Shown here: piece after piece, positions 1-6,225 of the stretch
How the letters are laid out: each line of letters starts with the position of its first letter
Position numbering within the stretch: position 1 is the first letter of the stretch
NCBI GenBank assembly: GCA_019243595.1
Contig: JAFAUA010000076.1
Span: forward strand, 1 to 6,593
Direction of reading: 5' to 3'
Source of the DNA: Acidimicrobiia bacterium
GTDB lineage: Bacteria; Actinomycetota; Acidimicrobiia; Acidimicrobiales; AC-14
DNA length: 6,593 nucleotides
Notes under the pieces: generated by a model
The model's database searches: none
What the model was told of the DNA's origin: nothing
What the model saw: the letters and a program-made list of their open reading frames with translations, nothing else
Made by a program: the position numbers and the translations under genes

Positions 1-147
1 AGCGACCTCGGCCAGGGCCTCCTCGCTACGAGCGGTCAGGAGCACCCGGGCGCCGGCTCGATCCAGGGCCCGGGCGATGGCCGCGCCGATCCCCCGAGAA
101 GCGCCGGTCACCACCGCGCACCGACCCTCGAGCGAAAACGGATCCAC
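1..147 (-). CDS. Short-chain dehydrogenase/reductase (SDR), N-terminal part, cut by window edge
   Basis: On the minus strand a GTG at 147-145 opens a frame of 49 codons that runs off the left edge. It begins VDPFSLEGRCAVVTGASRG and continues through the glycine-rich dinucleotide motif TGASRGIG at residues 14-21, then the second Rossmann strand ending LLTARS (36-41). This is the classical SDR N-terminus: beta-1, TGxxxGxG turn, helix, beta-2. In this family the Arg inside the Gly motif (R18) and the Arg just after beta-2 (R40) favour NADP(H) over NAD(H), so an NADP(H)-linked alcohol/ketone oxidoreductase is inferred. The catalytic Ser-Tyr-Lys lies outside the window, so the substrate cannot be guessed. 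GTG 147 gives the usual 13-residue lead before the motif, and no ATG or GTG lies in frame within the upstream 60 bases. There is no good ribosome site; a TAGGCT hexamer ends 7 nt before the GTG, which would fit a leaderless transcript. Confidence 0.9.
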   Translation of the reverse strand, partial: MDPFSLEGRCAVVTGASRGIGAAIARALDRAGARVLLTARSEEALAEVA

Positions 148-151
148 ACCT

Positions 152-162
152 CGGAGCCTAGG
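152..162 (-). promoter_or_regulatory. Candidate -10 element of the SDR gene, giving a leaderless start
   Basis: Read on the minus strand, TAGGCT (160-155) fits the actinobacterial -10 pattern TANNNT and ends 7 nt before the GTG start at 147. Transcription would begin at or next to the start codon. No TTGACA-like -35 is seen at 16-18 bp spacing; an inverted repeat sits there instead. The 11-mer CCTAGGCTCCG (162-152) recurs exactly at 4428-4438, just before the thiolase start. Inferred from position and sequence only. Confidence 0.35.
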
Positions 163-167
163 AACGG

Positions 168-183
168 GGACGGATTTCCGTCC
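168..183. repeat. Inverted repeat GGACGG-N4-CCGTCC between SDR and lipoprotein genes
   Basis: Two perfect 6-bp arms, 168-173 and 178-183, are separated by ATTT. The repeat lies between the divergent SDR and lipoprotein genes and covers the position where the -35 region of the SDR promoter would be. It could be an operator for an unknown dimeric regulator. It is not followed by a T-run on either strand, so an intrinsic terminator is unlikely. A 6-bp repeat in GC-rich DNA may also be chance. Confidence 0.35.
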
Positions 184-207
184 TCCCCACGGAAAACCCG
201 TCCACGG

Positions 208-236
208 TTGGCAGATGAGCACCGCGAGCGCATGCT
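208..236 (+). promoter_or_regulatory. Weak candidate promoter of the cysteine-rich lipoprotein
   Basis: TTGGCA at 208-213 (5 of 6 to TTGACA) and CATGCT at 231-236 (3 of 6 to TATAAT) are 17 bp apart. The hexamer ends 6 nt before the GTG at 243, so transcription would start on the start codon. This agrees with the lack of a ribosome site and is one reason to choose GTG 243 over TTG 237. The -10 match is poor. Confidence 0.3.
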
Positions 237-242
237 TTGTCC

Positions 243-1025
243 GTGAGAGTCGCGGTCGGCCGCGTCATCGCCATCACAGCTGCGGTGCTCCTGACCGCGT
301 GCTCTCCAAGCAGTCACTCCAAAGCAGGCGCGCCGTCGCCGACAACGACAATCTGCTCAGCGCCCGCCTCGGCTCCTCGAGCCGAGACGACTCAGAATGT
401 GATTGTTCCGAAGTCCGATCAGGCAGCCCTCGTGAGGTCGATCGAACACCGCCTTCGCTTGTTGGGATCCCGCTGCCCAGAAGCCAAAGTGGCGGCGGTC
501 GCCGACCCGCCGCCGGTCCCGGATGCAGGCACGCTCGAAATGCGGTGGCTGAAAGGGCCCGGCGACGACCCGCTTCAGGTCAATGCCGTCGGGGGGTACG
601 TCCTCCAGGCCGGCGAAATGGCGCTGCGCACGATCACCAACGACCCACCAGTGGAATGCCTCGGCAATCCAGGGATCACCGGGACGGATCCCGTCGACGC
701 CTTCATCGCCGCGAAGTGCGTCCACCTCAGCCGTGCCGTCATCGACTATCTCCGACCGACCAAGGCGGTCGTCACCCCAGCCGCCGAACCTTCAATCTGC
801 ACTTTGACCCTGACGCTCGATCAACGCACTGCCGACCGGATCGCCAATGCCGCCAAGTCGCTGGCGGCGTCACTAGACCGCAACCCGCTGGGTCCGGCGA
901 AGCTCGCCGGTCGTGTGCTCACCATCACCGGTGCCTTCATGGGCGGATGCACCGAAGCCGGGGTCGGAGTCGTCAATGCCCAGGTCCCGATCCCCGTCGT
1001 CGGGGGCTGGGGCGTGAGCTCGTAG
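243..1025 (+). CDS. Cysteine-rich exported lipoprotein, possibly SecDF P1-head-like
   Basis: From GTG 243 the product is 260 residues. It opens with a lipoprotein signal: Arg at 2 and 7, a hydrophobic stretch (about 8-17) and the lipobox LTAC with lipidation Cys20. A low-complexity Ser/Pro/Thr linker follows, then a globular part of about 200 residues with six further cysteines (38, 78, 139, 159, 186, 236), enough for three disulfides outside the cytoplasm. I do not recognise a named family with confidence. The order of segments recalls the periplasmic P1 domain of SecD: VRSIEHRLRLLG (64-75), TLEMRWL (97-103), a strand-helix TLTLTLDQRTADRIA (187-201) and AGRVLTITGAF (222-232). There are no membrane segments beyond the signal, so it is not a SecD translocase; at most it is a free-standing head-like domain. 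TTG 237 would add two residues. The gene is divergent from the SDR and convergent with DUF998, 16 bp away, with no clear terminator between. Confidence 0.75.
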   Translation: MRVAVGRVIAITAAVLLTACSPSSHSKAGAPSPTTTICSAPASAPRAETTQNVIVPKSDQAALVRSIEHRLRLLGSRCPEAKVAAVADPPPVPDAGTLEMRWLKGPGDDPLQVNAVGGYVLQAGEMALRTITNDPPVECLGNPGITGTDPVDAFIAAKCVHLSRAVIDYLRPTKAVVTPAAEPSICTLTLTLDQRTADRIANAAKSLAASLDRNPLGPAKLAGRVLTITGAFMGGCTEAGVGVVNAQVPIPVVGGWGVSS

Positions 1026-1041
1026 CCGTCGGACCGCCGGC

Positions 1042-1824
1042 CTAATCGACCTCGTCATTTGCGCGACGAACCCGTACGAGGCGCTCACTGCCGACGGCCT
1101 GGTGCTGTCGTGCCGCGTAGTGGGATGCCGAGATGTAGACACCGAAGCTGATGAGCCAGATCGTCTCTGGATAAGCGGCGATCCTCTCCATGGTTCCCGC
1201 GCCGACGCCGAGGTACTGGTGAGAGGCGAACAGCACCAAGGCCAGCAATGCGATCGGCGAGACGATCCGCATGGGCCAGCGCAACTGGTCGGGCAGAGGC
1301 AGCGCGACGCCGAGAACCAAGATCGCCAGGGATCCCACTCCAATGGCCAGCCCGGCGCCAAGGATGTGCATCCAGCGCACCGTGTTCTCCGGAAACAGAC
1401 CGACCAGCGCTGCGCCCAGACCAGCGATGGCCATACCGCTAAAGCCAATCAGCGCCGCCAGCCTCTCCTCGGCGCGCTTCTCCTTGAACTCCTGGAAGAT
1501 CAACAGCGATCCAAGGGCCATGAACCCGCCCAGGACGATGAACTGAGCGTTCATCCAGTCATGTCGCGGTGAACAAAGGCGAACGGGATCGCAGTGGGTA
1601 TTACCCAGGTCGCTGATGGAGTTCGTCAACCAGCTGTACCCCGGCTTGAACGCCAGTGACACAACAATCTGCGTCACGAAATAGGAGACGCTCAACATCC
1701 AGACGACGGGTCCGAGCCAACTGACCCGGTCGGTGAACGTCTTGATCCGCGACGCTCGCCGTGGTCTTGTCTCCTCCCAGGCCACCATCTCCGACCACAC
1801 TCGGCGATGCCACGCCTGCGTCAC
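1042..1824 (-). CDS. DUF998 family integral membrane protein
   Basis: This is a 260-residue protein with about six hydrophobic spans, at roughly 36-58, 94-110, 122-144, 152-175, 187-206 and 220-236, between a charged N-terminus and a basic/acidic C-terminal tail. The DUF998 signature is visible: NSISDLG (68-74), the Cys-containing loop up to SPRHDWMN (85-92), FPEN (144-147) and the membrane His153. The family is widespread in actinobacteria and has no established function. The start is GTG 1824-1822, only 3 nt after the TAG of the upstream marR (1830-1828), so the two are almost certainly co-transcribed and probably translationally coupled; no strong ribosome site is present. The next start, ATG at residue 13, would leave the membrane core intact and cannot be excluded. 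Co-expression with a MarR regulator suggests a role in the response to the compound that regulator senses (inference). Confidence 0.88.
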   Translation of the reverse strand: MTQAWHRRVWSEMVAWEETRPRRASRIKTFTDRVSWLGPVVWMLSVSYFVTQIVVSLAFKPGYSWLTNSISDLGNTHCDPVRLCSPRHDWMNAQFIVLGGFMALGSLLIFQEFKEKRAEERLAALIGFSGMAIAGLGAALVGLFPENTVRWMHILGAGLAIGVGSLAILVLGVALPLPDQLRWPMRIVSPIALLALVLFASHQYLGVGAGTMERIAAYPETIWLISFGVYISASHYAARQHQAVGSERLVRVRRANDEVD

Positions 1825-1827
1825 CGT

Positions 1828-2310
1828 CTACCCACGCCCGCCGGTGGGCCTGCCGGCCTCGTCCTCCGCCGCCTCGGCCGCCTGAACCAGCTCGGACAGG
1901 GTCGCCTTCAGCTCGGCGAGCCGGTCGGCGCCGACCACCGCGACCCACCGCTGGTCCATCCGCTGGGCGCCTCGCAGGGCAACGTGGGCGGCGGCCCGCC
2001 CTCGGTGGGTGAGCCGGACGAGCTTGGCTCGCCCGTCGCTCGGGTCGGGGACCCGCTCGACGTAGCCGCCCTGGTCGAGCTCGTCGACCAGCAGCGTGAC
2101 GGCCTGCTTGGTGACGCCCAGCTGGGCAGCGACGTCGGTGATGCGAGCGCCGGCTCCGGAGACATGGGCGAACACGGCGTTGTGCACTGGGCGCAGGTCG
2201 GCGAAGCCCTGGCGGGCGAGCTCCCGGCGCGTGTGTCCGGCCACGGCCCGGACCAGCCGGCGGGCCAGGAGCCCGAGCCGTACGTCCTGCGGGTTCTGCG
2301 GTGCGGCCAT
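1828..2310 (-). CDS. MarR-family winged-helix transcriptional regulator
   Basis: A 160-residue protein with the standard MarR layout: an N-terminal dimerisation helix (9-33), a central winged helix-turn-helix (about 38-100) and a C-terminal dimerisation helix (about 122-152). The HTH reads ITDVAAQLGVTKQAVTLLVD (57-76). The wing carries the family's hallmark DPSDGRAKLVRLT (89-101), where the Asp and Arg contact the DNA minor groove. MarR dimers usually repress their own operon and a divergent gene and let go on binding small, often aromatic or lipophilic molecules. The layout fits: the gene is divergent from the esterase across 66 bp that hold a TTGAC-N5-GTCAA palindrome, and it leads the marR-DUF998 operon. 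The start is ATG 2310-2308, with AGAGGG (2323-2318) 7 nt upstream as ribosome site. The C-terminus is rich in Glu/Ala/Gly and probably disordered at its last ten residues. The ligand is unknown. Confidence 0.93.
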   Translation of the reverse strand: MAAPQNPQDVRLGLLARRLVRAVAGHTRRELARQGFADLRPVHNAVFAHVSGAGARITDVAAQLGVTKQAVTLLVDELDQGGYVERVPDPSDGRAKLVRLTHRGRAAAHVALRGAQRMDQRWVAVVGADRLAELKATLSELVQAAEAAEDEAGRPTGGRG

Positions 2311-2313
2311 CTG

Positions 2314-2331
2314 AGGACCCTCTGGGCTCCT
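2314..2331 (-). promoter_or_regulatory. marR leader hairpin that masks the ribosome binding site
   Basis: In the marR mRNA, AGGA (2331-2328), a bulged G, then CCC (2326-2324) can pair with GGG (2320-2318) and TCCT (2317-2314), with AGA as the loop. This makes seven base pairs with a three-base loop. The Shine-Dalgarno AGAGGG (2323-2318) occupies the loop and the 3' arm, so folding would lower translation of marR. Visible as sequence complementarity only; stability and function are inferred. Confidence 0.35.
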
Positions 2332-2342
2332 GAGAACTCCCG

Positions 2343-2357
2343 TTGACAGTTAGTCAA
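2343..2357. promoter_or_regulatory. Probable MarR operator, palindrome TTGAC-N5-GTCAA
   Basis: TTGACAGTTAGTCAA has perfect 5-bp arms (2343-2347 and 2353-2357) around a 5-bp centre, the size and TTG...CAA style of many MarR-family operators. It contains the esterase -35 box (TTGACA, 2343-2348). It also covers about +3 to +17 of the predicted marR transcript. A dimer bound here would block both directions. That the adjacent MarR protein is the binder is inferred from the divergent layout. Confidence 0.65.
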
Positions 2358-2392
2358 GCGACTGTACTATATTGATATGGCGAAGCGACTGT
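2356..2392 (+). repeat. 10-bp direct repeat AAGCGACTGT flanking the divergent -10 boxes
   Basis: AAGCGACTGT occurs at 2356-2365 and again at 2383-2392, 27 bp apart. The first copy starts in the last two bases of the MarR palindrome; the second lies inside the esterase gene (codons 3-6). The copies bracket the shared -10 region. This may be a second protein-binding site or a chance repeat. Confidence 0.4.
2359..2371 (-). promoter_or_regulatory. Overlapping -10 box for marR on the opposite strand
   Basis: Read on the minus strand, TATAGT (2371-2366) matches TATAAT at 5 of 6 positions and overlaps the esterase -10 by five bases, because the sequence TACTATA is nearly symmetric. Transcription would start at about 2359, leaving a leader of about 49 nt that contains the palindrome, the hairpin and the ribosome site. 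No TTGACA-like -35 lies at normal spacing. A second possibility, TTGACT (2357-2352) as -35, has no good -10 downstream. Confidence 0.45.
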
Positions 2393-3300
2393 TCCTCGGG
2401 GTGCTCCTGGGGTTCCTCGTCCTCAGTGGCTGCCACTTCGATCGCGCCCGGGCCGCCCTCGCGGGCGACACGCCCAAGACGATCACCGTCGACGGCCGGC
2501 TGCGCATGTACTGGGTCCACGTCCCGACCGGCGGACGGCGGCCCGGCCTTCCCGTCGTGTTCCTGCTCCACGGTGGCGGCGGCACAGCCGAAGGCATGGA
2601 ACGCATCGCCCACTACAACAAGGTGGCTGACGCCCATGGCGTCCTCGCCGTGTACCCGCAGGGATGGCGCCGCAGCTGGAACGACGGCCGGCCCAACACC
2701 CCGGCGGCGCAGGCGGGCGTCGACGACGTGAAGTTCCTCGGCACGCTCATCGACCAGCTGTCGAGCGACTACGGCATCGACCGCACGCGCGTGTTCGCGT
2801 CGGGCTTGTCGAACGGAGCGTTCATGTCCCAGCGCCTCGGTTGCGAGCTGGCGAACAGGATCAAGGCCATCGCACCCGTGGCCGGGACCATGGGGACCGA
2901 GTACGCCCCGATGTGCCACCCGTCTGGGCCCGAGTCGATCCTCGAGATCCACGGGACCGACGACCCGCTCATCCCCTTCAACGGCGGTCAAGACAGGGGC
3001 CGCGACGGTGGTACGACGGATGTGTCAGTGATGGACACCTACAACTTCTGGGTCTCGACGGACGGGTGCGCGACGCCGACGGTGTCCCAGGTGCCCGATA
3101 CCGCCAACGACGGCACCACGACGACGGTCCACACGACCCGCCCTTGTACGAATGGCTCAGCCGCGCTCCTCTACGTCGTCAACGGGGGCGGCCACACGTG
3201 GCCGGGAGGCGAGCAGTACTTCCCAGTGGCGCTCGTGGGCAAGACGAGCCGCGACTTCGACGCCAGCGAAACCATCACCCGGTTCTTTCTCAGCTTCTAA
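2377..3300 (+). CDS. Lipoprotein esterase, LpqC / PHB depolymerase-type alpha/beta hydrolase
   Basis: A 307-residue alpha/beta hydrolase of the group annotated as LpqC, polyhydroxybutyrate depolymerase or feruloyl-esterase-like. It opens with a lipoprotein signal: Lys3-Arg4, a hydrophobic core and the lipobox LSGC with Cys19, so it should be anchored outside the cell membrane. Next come the oxyanion-hole segment LLHGGGG (63-69), the nucleophile elbow GLSNG with Ser145, the acid loop HGTDDP with Asp195 and the histidine loop GGGHTWPGG with His273. The triad Ser145-Asp195-His273 is complete. The Cys residues at 156, 180, 231 and 257 could form disulfides. Family members cleave ester bonds in short polyesters or hydroxycinnamate esters; the substrate here cannot be read from sequence. 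Start: ATG 2377, where the predicted transcript also begins. Divergent control by MarR suggests induction by a small ligand, perhaps a product of the esterase (inference). No terminator is evident after the TAA. Confidence 0.9.
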   Translation: MAKRLFLGVLLGFLVLSGCHFDRARAALAGDTPKTITVDGRLRMYWVHVPTGGRRPGLPVVFLLHGGGGTAEGMERIAHYNKVADAHGVLAVYPQGWRRSWNDGRPNTPAAQAGVDDVKFLGTLIDQLSSDYGIDRTRVFASGLSNGAFMSQRLGCELANRIKAIAPVAGTMGTEYAPMCHPSGPESILEIHGTDDPLIPFNGGQDRGRDGGTTDVSVMDTYNFWVSTDGCATPTVSQVPDTANDGTTTTVHTTRPCTNGSAALLYVVNGGGHTWPGGEQYFPVALVGKTSRDFDASETITRFFLSF

Positions 3301-3328
3301 GCCGCGCTCGAGCACATCCCACGATCCG

Positions 3329-3660
3329 TCAGAGGCCGGCCGACCCGCTTCCGAGGCGGGCCAGGGTCTCGTTGACACTGGCGACCGCGTTCTGCAGATC
3401 CTCAGCGGTCGGCAAGGCCGCAAGACGCAGGCGGACGGCCGCGATCTCTCGGGCCAGGAACTCGGCGTCGGCGCGGGTGCGTGCCGCGACCTGGCGGTCC
3501 TCTTTCTGCCTGCGCGCGGTCGCGAGTGTCCTGGCGGTTCTGGGCGAGCAGGATCAGCGGGGCGGCGTAGGCGGCCTGGGTCGAGAAGGCCAGGTTCAGC
3601 AGGATGAAGGGATAGGGGTCGAACCGCAGCGACGGCGTTGACGACGATCCACACGAGACG
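3329..3660 (-). pseudogene. DUF1003 membrane protein remnant, 5'-truncated and frameshifted
   Basis: Minus-strand pieces in different frames join into the C-terminal half of a DUF1003 protein. The piece closest to the 5' end reads LVWIVVNAV (3657-3631). After a net shift of one base near 3630 the next frame reads LRFDPYPFILLN and STQAAYAAPLILLAQNRQ (3629-3510), the hallmark of this family. After DRAQAE an extra A in the run at 3503-3505 shifts the frame again. The tail then reads EDRQVAARTRADAEFLAREI and ends in TGA at 3331-3329. The normal N-terminal half (basic helix, first membrane span) is missing: upstream of about 3660 the sequence turns into another remnant. Intact members are small two-span membrane proteins of unknown function. 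Two shifts plus the missing start make this a dead gene; a sequencing error could explain one shift but not the truncation. Confidence 0.78.
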
Positions 3661-3664
3661 ATCG

Positions 3665-4237
3665 CCGGAGCTCGAGGGCTCGGTCCTCCAAGACACCATC
3701 CTCACGTTCCTTCTGGCCGAGTCGGGTCGGACCGAGGAAGCGGTGGCGGCCCTGGCCGCCGCCACGAGCGGCGACCTCGACCGCTACGCGGGCATGTCGC
3801 GCCTTCCGGCGCTGGCGTTCCTGGCGAACACGTCGGCGACGCTCGGCGTCGCCGATCACGCCGCCGAACTGTACGAGCGGCTCGTTCCTGACGAGCGTTG
3901 CCACGTCGTCATCCCGCGGTGGCTGTCAGGAGGCGTGGTGACCGGCCCCGTCCCCTACTTCCTCGGCCGCCTCAAGCACCTGCAAGGCGACCCGGCCTCC
4001 GCCGTGCGGCACTACGAACGGACGTTGGCGATGAACGAGGAGCTGTGCAGCTGGGGCTCCCAGGCGCGCACCCTGCTCGACTACGCGGCAGCCCTGCTCG
4101 CCCTCCTCGAACCCGATACGGCCCGGGCGGCGACCTCCCTGGCCTCGGCGCGGGCCATCGTCGAGGAGGTGGGCATGCCCCAGGTCATCCCCTACCTGGA
4201 GTCGCTCGAAGCGCTGTCCCGCGGGGTGCGTTCCTAG
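3665..4237 (+). pseudogene. C-terminal TPR remnant of a large ATPase / cyclase / LuxR-type regulator
   Basis: An open frame of about 190 residues made of paired helices with TPR character: LLAESGRTEEAVAALAAA, then LAFLANTSATLGVADHAAEL, the segment YERLVPDERCHVVIPRW, then YFLGRLKHLQGDPASAVRHY, and a last pair before TAG 4235-4237. This order, especially the AELYERLxP...HVV...G stretch followed by YFLGRL and AVRHYERTLAMNE, is typical of the extreme C-terminus of large (about 1000-residue) actinobacterial proteins with an adenylate cyclase or SARP/LuxR domain and an AAA/NB-ARC-type ATPase before a TPR tail. Everything upstream is missing. The frame has no credible start: TTG 3638 lies inside the antisense DUF1003 remnant, has no ribosome site and starts with unrelated residues. 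The next ATG is about 130 bases into the homologous part. It reads as a gene tail left by a deletion. Expression as a small TPR protein is possible but unlikely. Confidence 0.68.
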
Positions 4238-4279
4238 GCGCCAGGAGTTCTTGTCATACCCCCCTGTCATCATCGAGGT

Positions 4280-4427
4280 ATGAGCAAGAGCAAGGACCAA
4301 ATGCGGCTCCTCGAAGCCCCGGACCAGCGCTGGCACCTCGATTCCGAGACGCGCGAAGTCGGTCGTCGCGGGCTCGAACAGGCCCGCCGGGCGCTGGCAT
4401 TGGCCCGGGCCGCCAACAACAAGGCCG

Positions 4428-4432
<5 letters not shown>
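4280..4432 (+). CDS. Small 50-residue basic protein upstream of thiolase
   Basis: An ATG-to-TAG frame of 50 codons with strongly G/C-rich third positions. The protein has a charged N-terminus (MSKSKDQ), then PDQRWHLDSETREVGRRGLE (15-34), and a C-terminal amphipathic helix rich in Ala and Arg ending NNKAA. The motif W-x-L-D-x-x-T-R-x-x-G-R-x-G-L resembles short conserved actinobacterial proteins of unknown function that I recall only loosely. No signal or membrane segment. GAGG lies only 1 nt before ATG 4280. An alternative start, ATG 4301, has AAGGA 4 nt upstream and would give 43 residues that still include the motif. A CATCAT hexamer ends 6 nt before ATG 4280 and might be a -10 box. The TAG is 9 nt before the thiolase ATG, so the two may be co-expressed. 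The fragment is too short for ordinary gene finders and could be missed. Confidence 0.6.
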
Positions 4433-5614
<1,182 letters not shown>

Positions 5615-5640
5615 GGCCACTCCTCGCAGTTCCCAACGTC

Positions 5641-5646
5641 AAGGAG
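5641..5646 (+). promoter_or_regulatory. Ribosome binding site of the nuclease gene
   Basis: AAGGAG, the strongest Shine-Dalgarno match in the window, lies 5 nt before ATG 5652. It fixes the start of the nuclease there, rather than at an ATG at 5574 inside the thiolase that would add 26 residues before the signal sequence. Confidence 0.85.
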
Positions 5647-5651
5647 CACCC

Positions 5652-6215
5652 ATGGGCCGTCGCGGCCTGTCCCTCTGCGTCGCCGCCATCCTGGCGATCG
5701 TTTTGTTCGCGGCCTGCTTGACAGCGAGCGGCGCTCGGAGCAGCCCCAGCAAGGCGGCGGCGCCGTCGTCGAACGGCGGGGCCACCGTCGAGCGCGTCGT
5801 CGACGGCGACACGATCGTCGTGCACGTCGGCGGTCGTCGCGAGCGCGTTCGGCTCATCGGCATCGACACGCCGGAATCGGTGAAGCCGAACACCCCGGTG
5901 CAGTGCTTCGCCATCGAGGCGTCGAACCGCACCAAGTCGTTGCTGCATCCGGGGACGCCAGTGCGCCTCGTCGGCGACGTCGACCAGCGAGACCAGTACA
6001 AGCGCCTGCTCGCCTACGTGTACCGGGCCAACGACAACCTCTTCGTCAACCTCGCCCTCGTGCACGACGGCTACGCCGTGCCCTACACCTTCCCCCCGAA
6101 CGTCGCCCACGCCAACGATTTTAAAGAGGCAGCGTCACAGGCGAGGGCGGCCGGGGTTGGGCTCTGGTCGGCGTGCCCAGCCTCGCATCCGCGCGCTGTC
6201 TCACCCCCTGCGTAG
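5652..6215 (+). CDS. Exported thermonuclease (staphylococcal nuclease-like domain)
   Basis: A 187-residue protein with an N-terminal export signal (MGRRG, hydrophobic core 6-21). The segment LFAAC puts a Cys at 22, as in a lipobox, but Phe at -3 is unusual, so it may be a lipoprotein or simply secreted. After a Ser/Ala/Pro linker, the SNase OB-fold domain runs from about 44 to 174. Compared with staphylococcal nuclease, the calcium and catalytic residues are present: Asp53 in VVDGDT (D21), Arg67 in VRLIG (R35), Asp72 and Glu75 in IDTPE (D40, E43) and Arg118 in DQYKRLLAYVY (R87); the usual YGR is YKR here. The family ending GLW is at 170-172. It should cut DNA and RNA to 3'-phosphates in a Ca2+-dependent way outside the cell, perhaps for nutrient recovery. 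The thiolase ends 37 bp upstream. Translation of the next gene may be coupled, as its ribosome site overlaps this stop codon. Confidence 0.92.
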   Translation: MGRRGLSLCVAAILAIVLFAACLTASGARSSPSKAAAPSSNGGATVERVVDGDTIVVHVGGRRERVRLIGIDTPESVKPNTPVQCFAIEASNRTKSLLHPGTPVRLVGDVDQRDQYKRLLAYVYRANDNLFVNLALVHDGYAVPYTFPPNVAHANDFKEAASQARAAGVGLWSACPASHPRAVSPPA

Positions 6216-6225
6216 GATCAAGACG

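Larger units (their letters stand above)
2343..2377 (+). promoter_or_regulatory. Sigma-70-type promoter of the esterase, leaderless start
   Basis: A perfect TTGACA -35 (2343-2348), a 16-bp spacer and TACTAT (2365-2370) as -10 place the transcription start at about 2377, the A of the ATG. There is no Shine-Dalgarno sequence before the ATG: the preceding 20 bases are A/T-rich promoter sequence. The mRNA should therefore be leaderless, common in actinobacteria. An alternative -10, TATATT (2368-2373), would need a 19-bp spacer and would start inside the gene. Confidence 0.65.

Noticed and set aside
237..242. TTG 237 as start of the lipoprotein
   Set aside because: No ribosome site and a rare start codon; GTG 243 lies at the predicted transcription start. 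The difference is only two residues, so it cannot be fully excluded.
1026..1041. Intrinsic terminator between the convergent lipoprotein and DUF998 genes
   Set aside because: The 16-bp gap is GC-rich with only very short complementarity and no T-run on either strand.
77..1045. 322-codon plus-strand frame over the lipoprotein gene
   Set aside because: Composition is dominated by Arg, Pro and Ser; the overlapping frame at 243-1025 has a signal sequence, a lipobox and normal protein composition.
3301..3328. Terminator or small gene just after the esterase
   Set aside because: Only 28 bases separate the esterase stop from the end of the DUF1003 remnant; no hairpin with T-run and no start with a ribosome site.
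3344..3360. CCCGC-N7-GCGGG hairpin near the DUF1003 stop codon, considered as a terminator
   Set aside because: It lies inside the former coding sequence and is not followed by a T-run; 5-bp GC stems are frequent in DNA of this composition.
2664..3641. 325-codon plus-strand frame overlapping the esterase and the DUF1003 remnant
   Set aside because: Shadow frame: Arg/Pro-rich, no motifs; the esterase frame has an intact catalytic triad.
4251..4270. Repeated TGTCAT before the small ORF, considered as an operator or -35
   Set aside because: The copies are close and simple, the TTGTCA at 4251 has no -10 at proper spacing, and the repeat can be chance.
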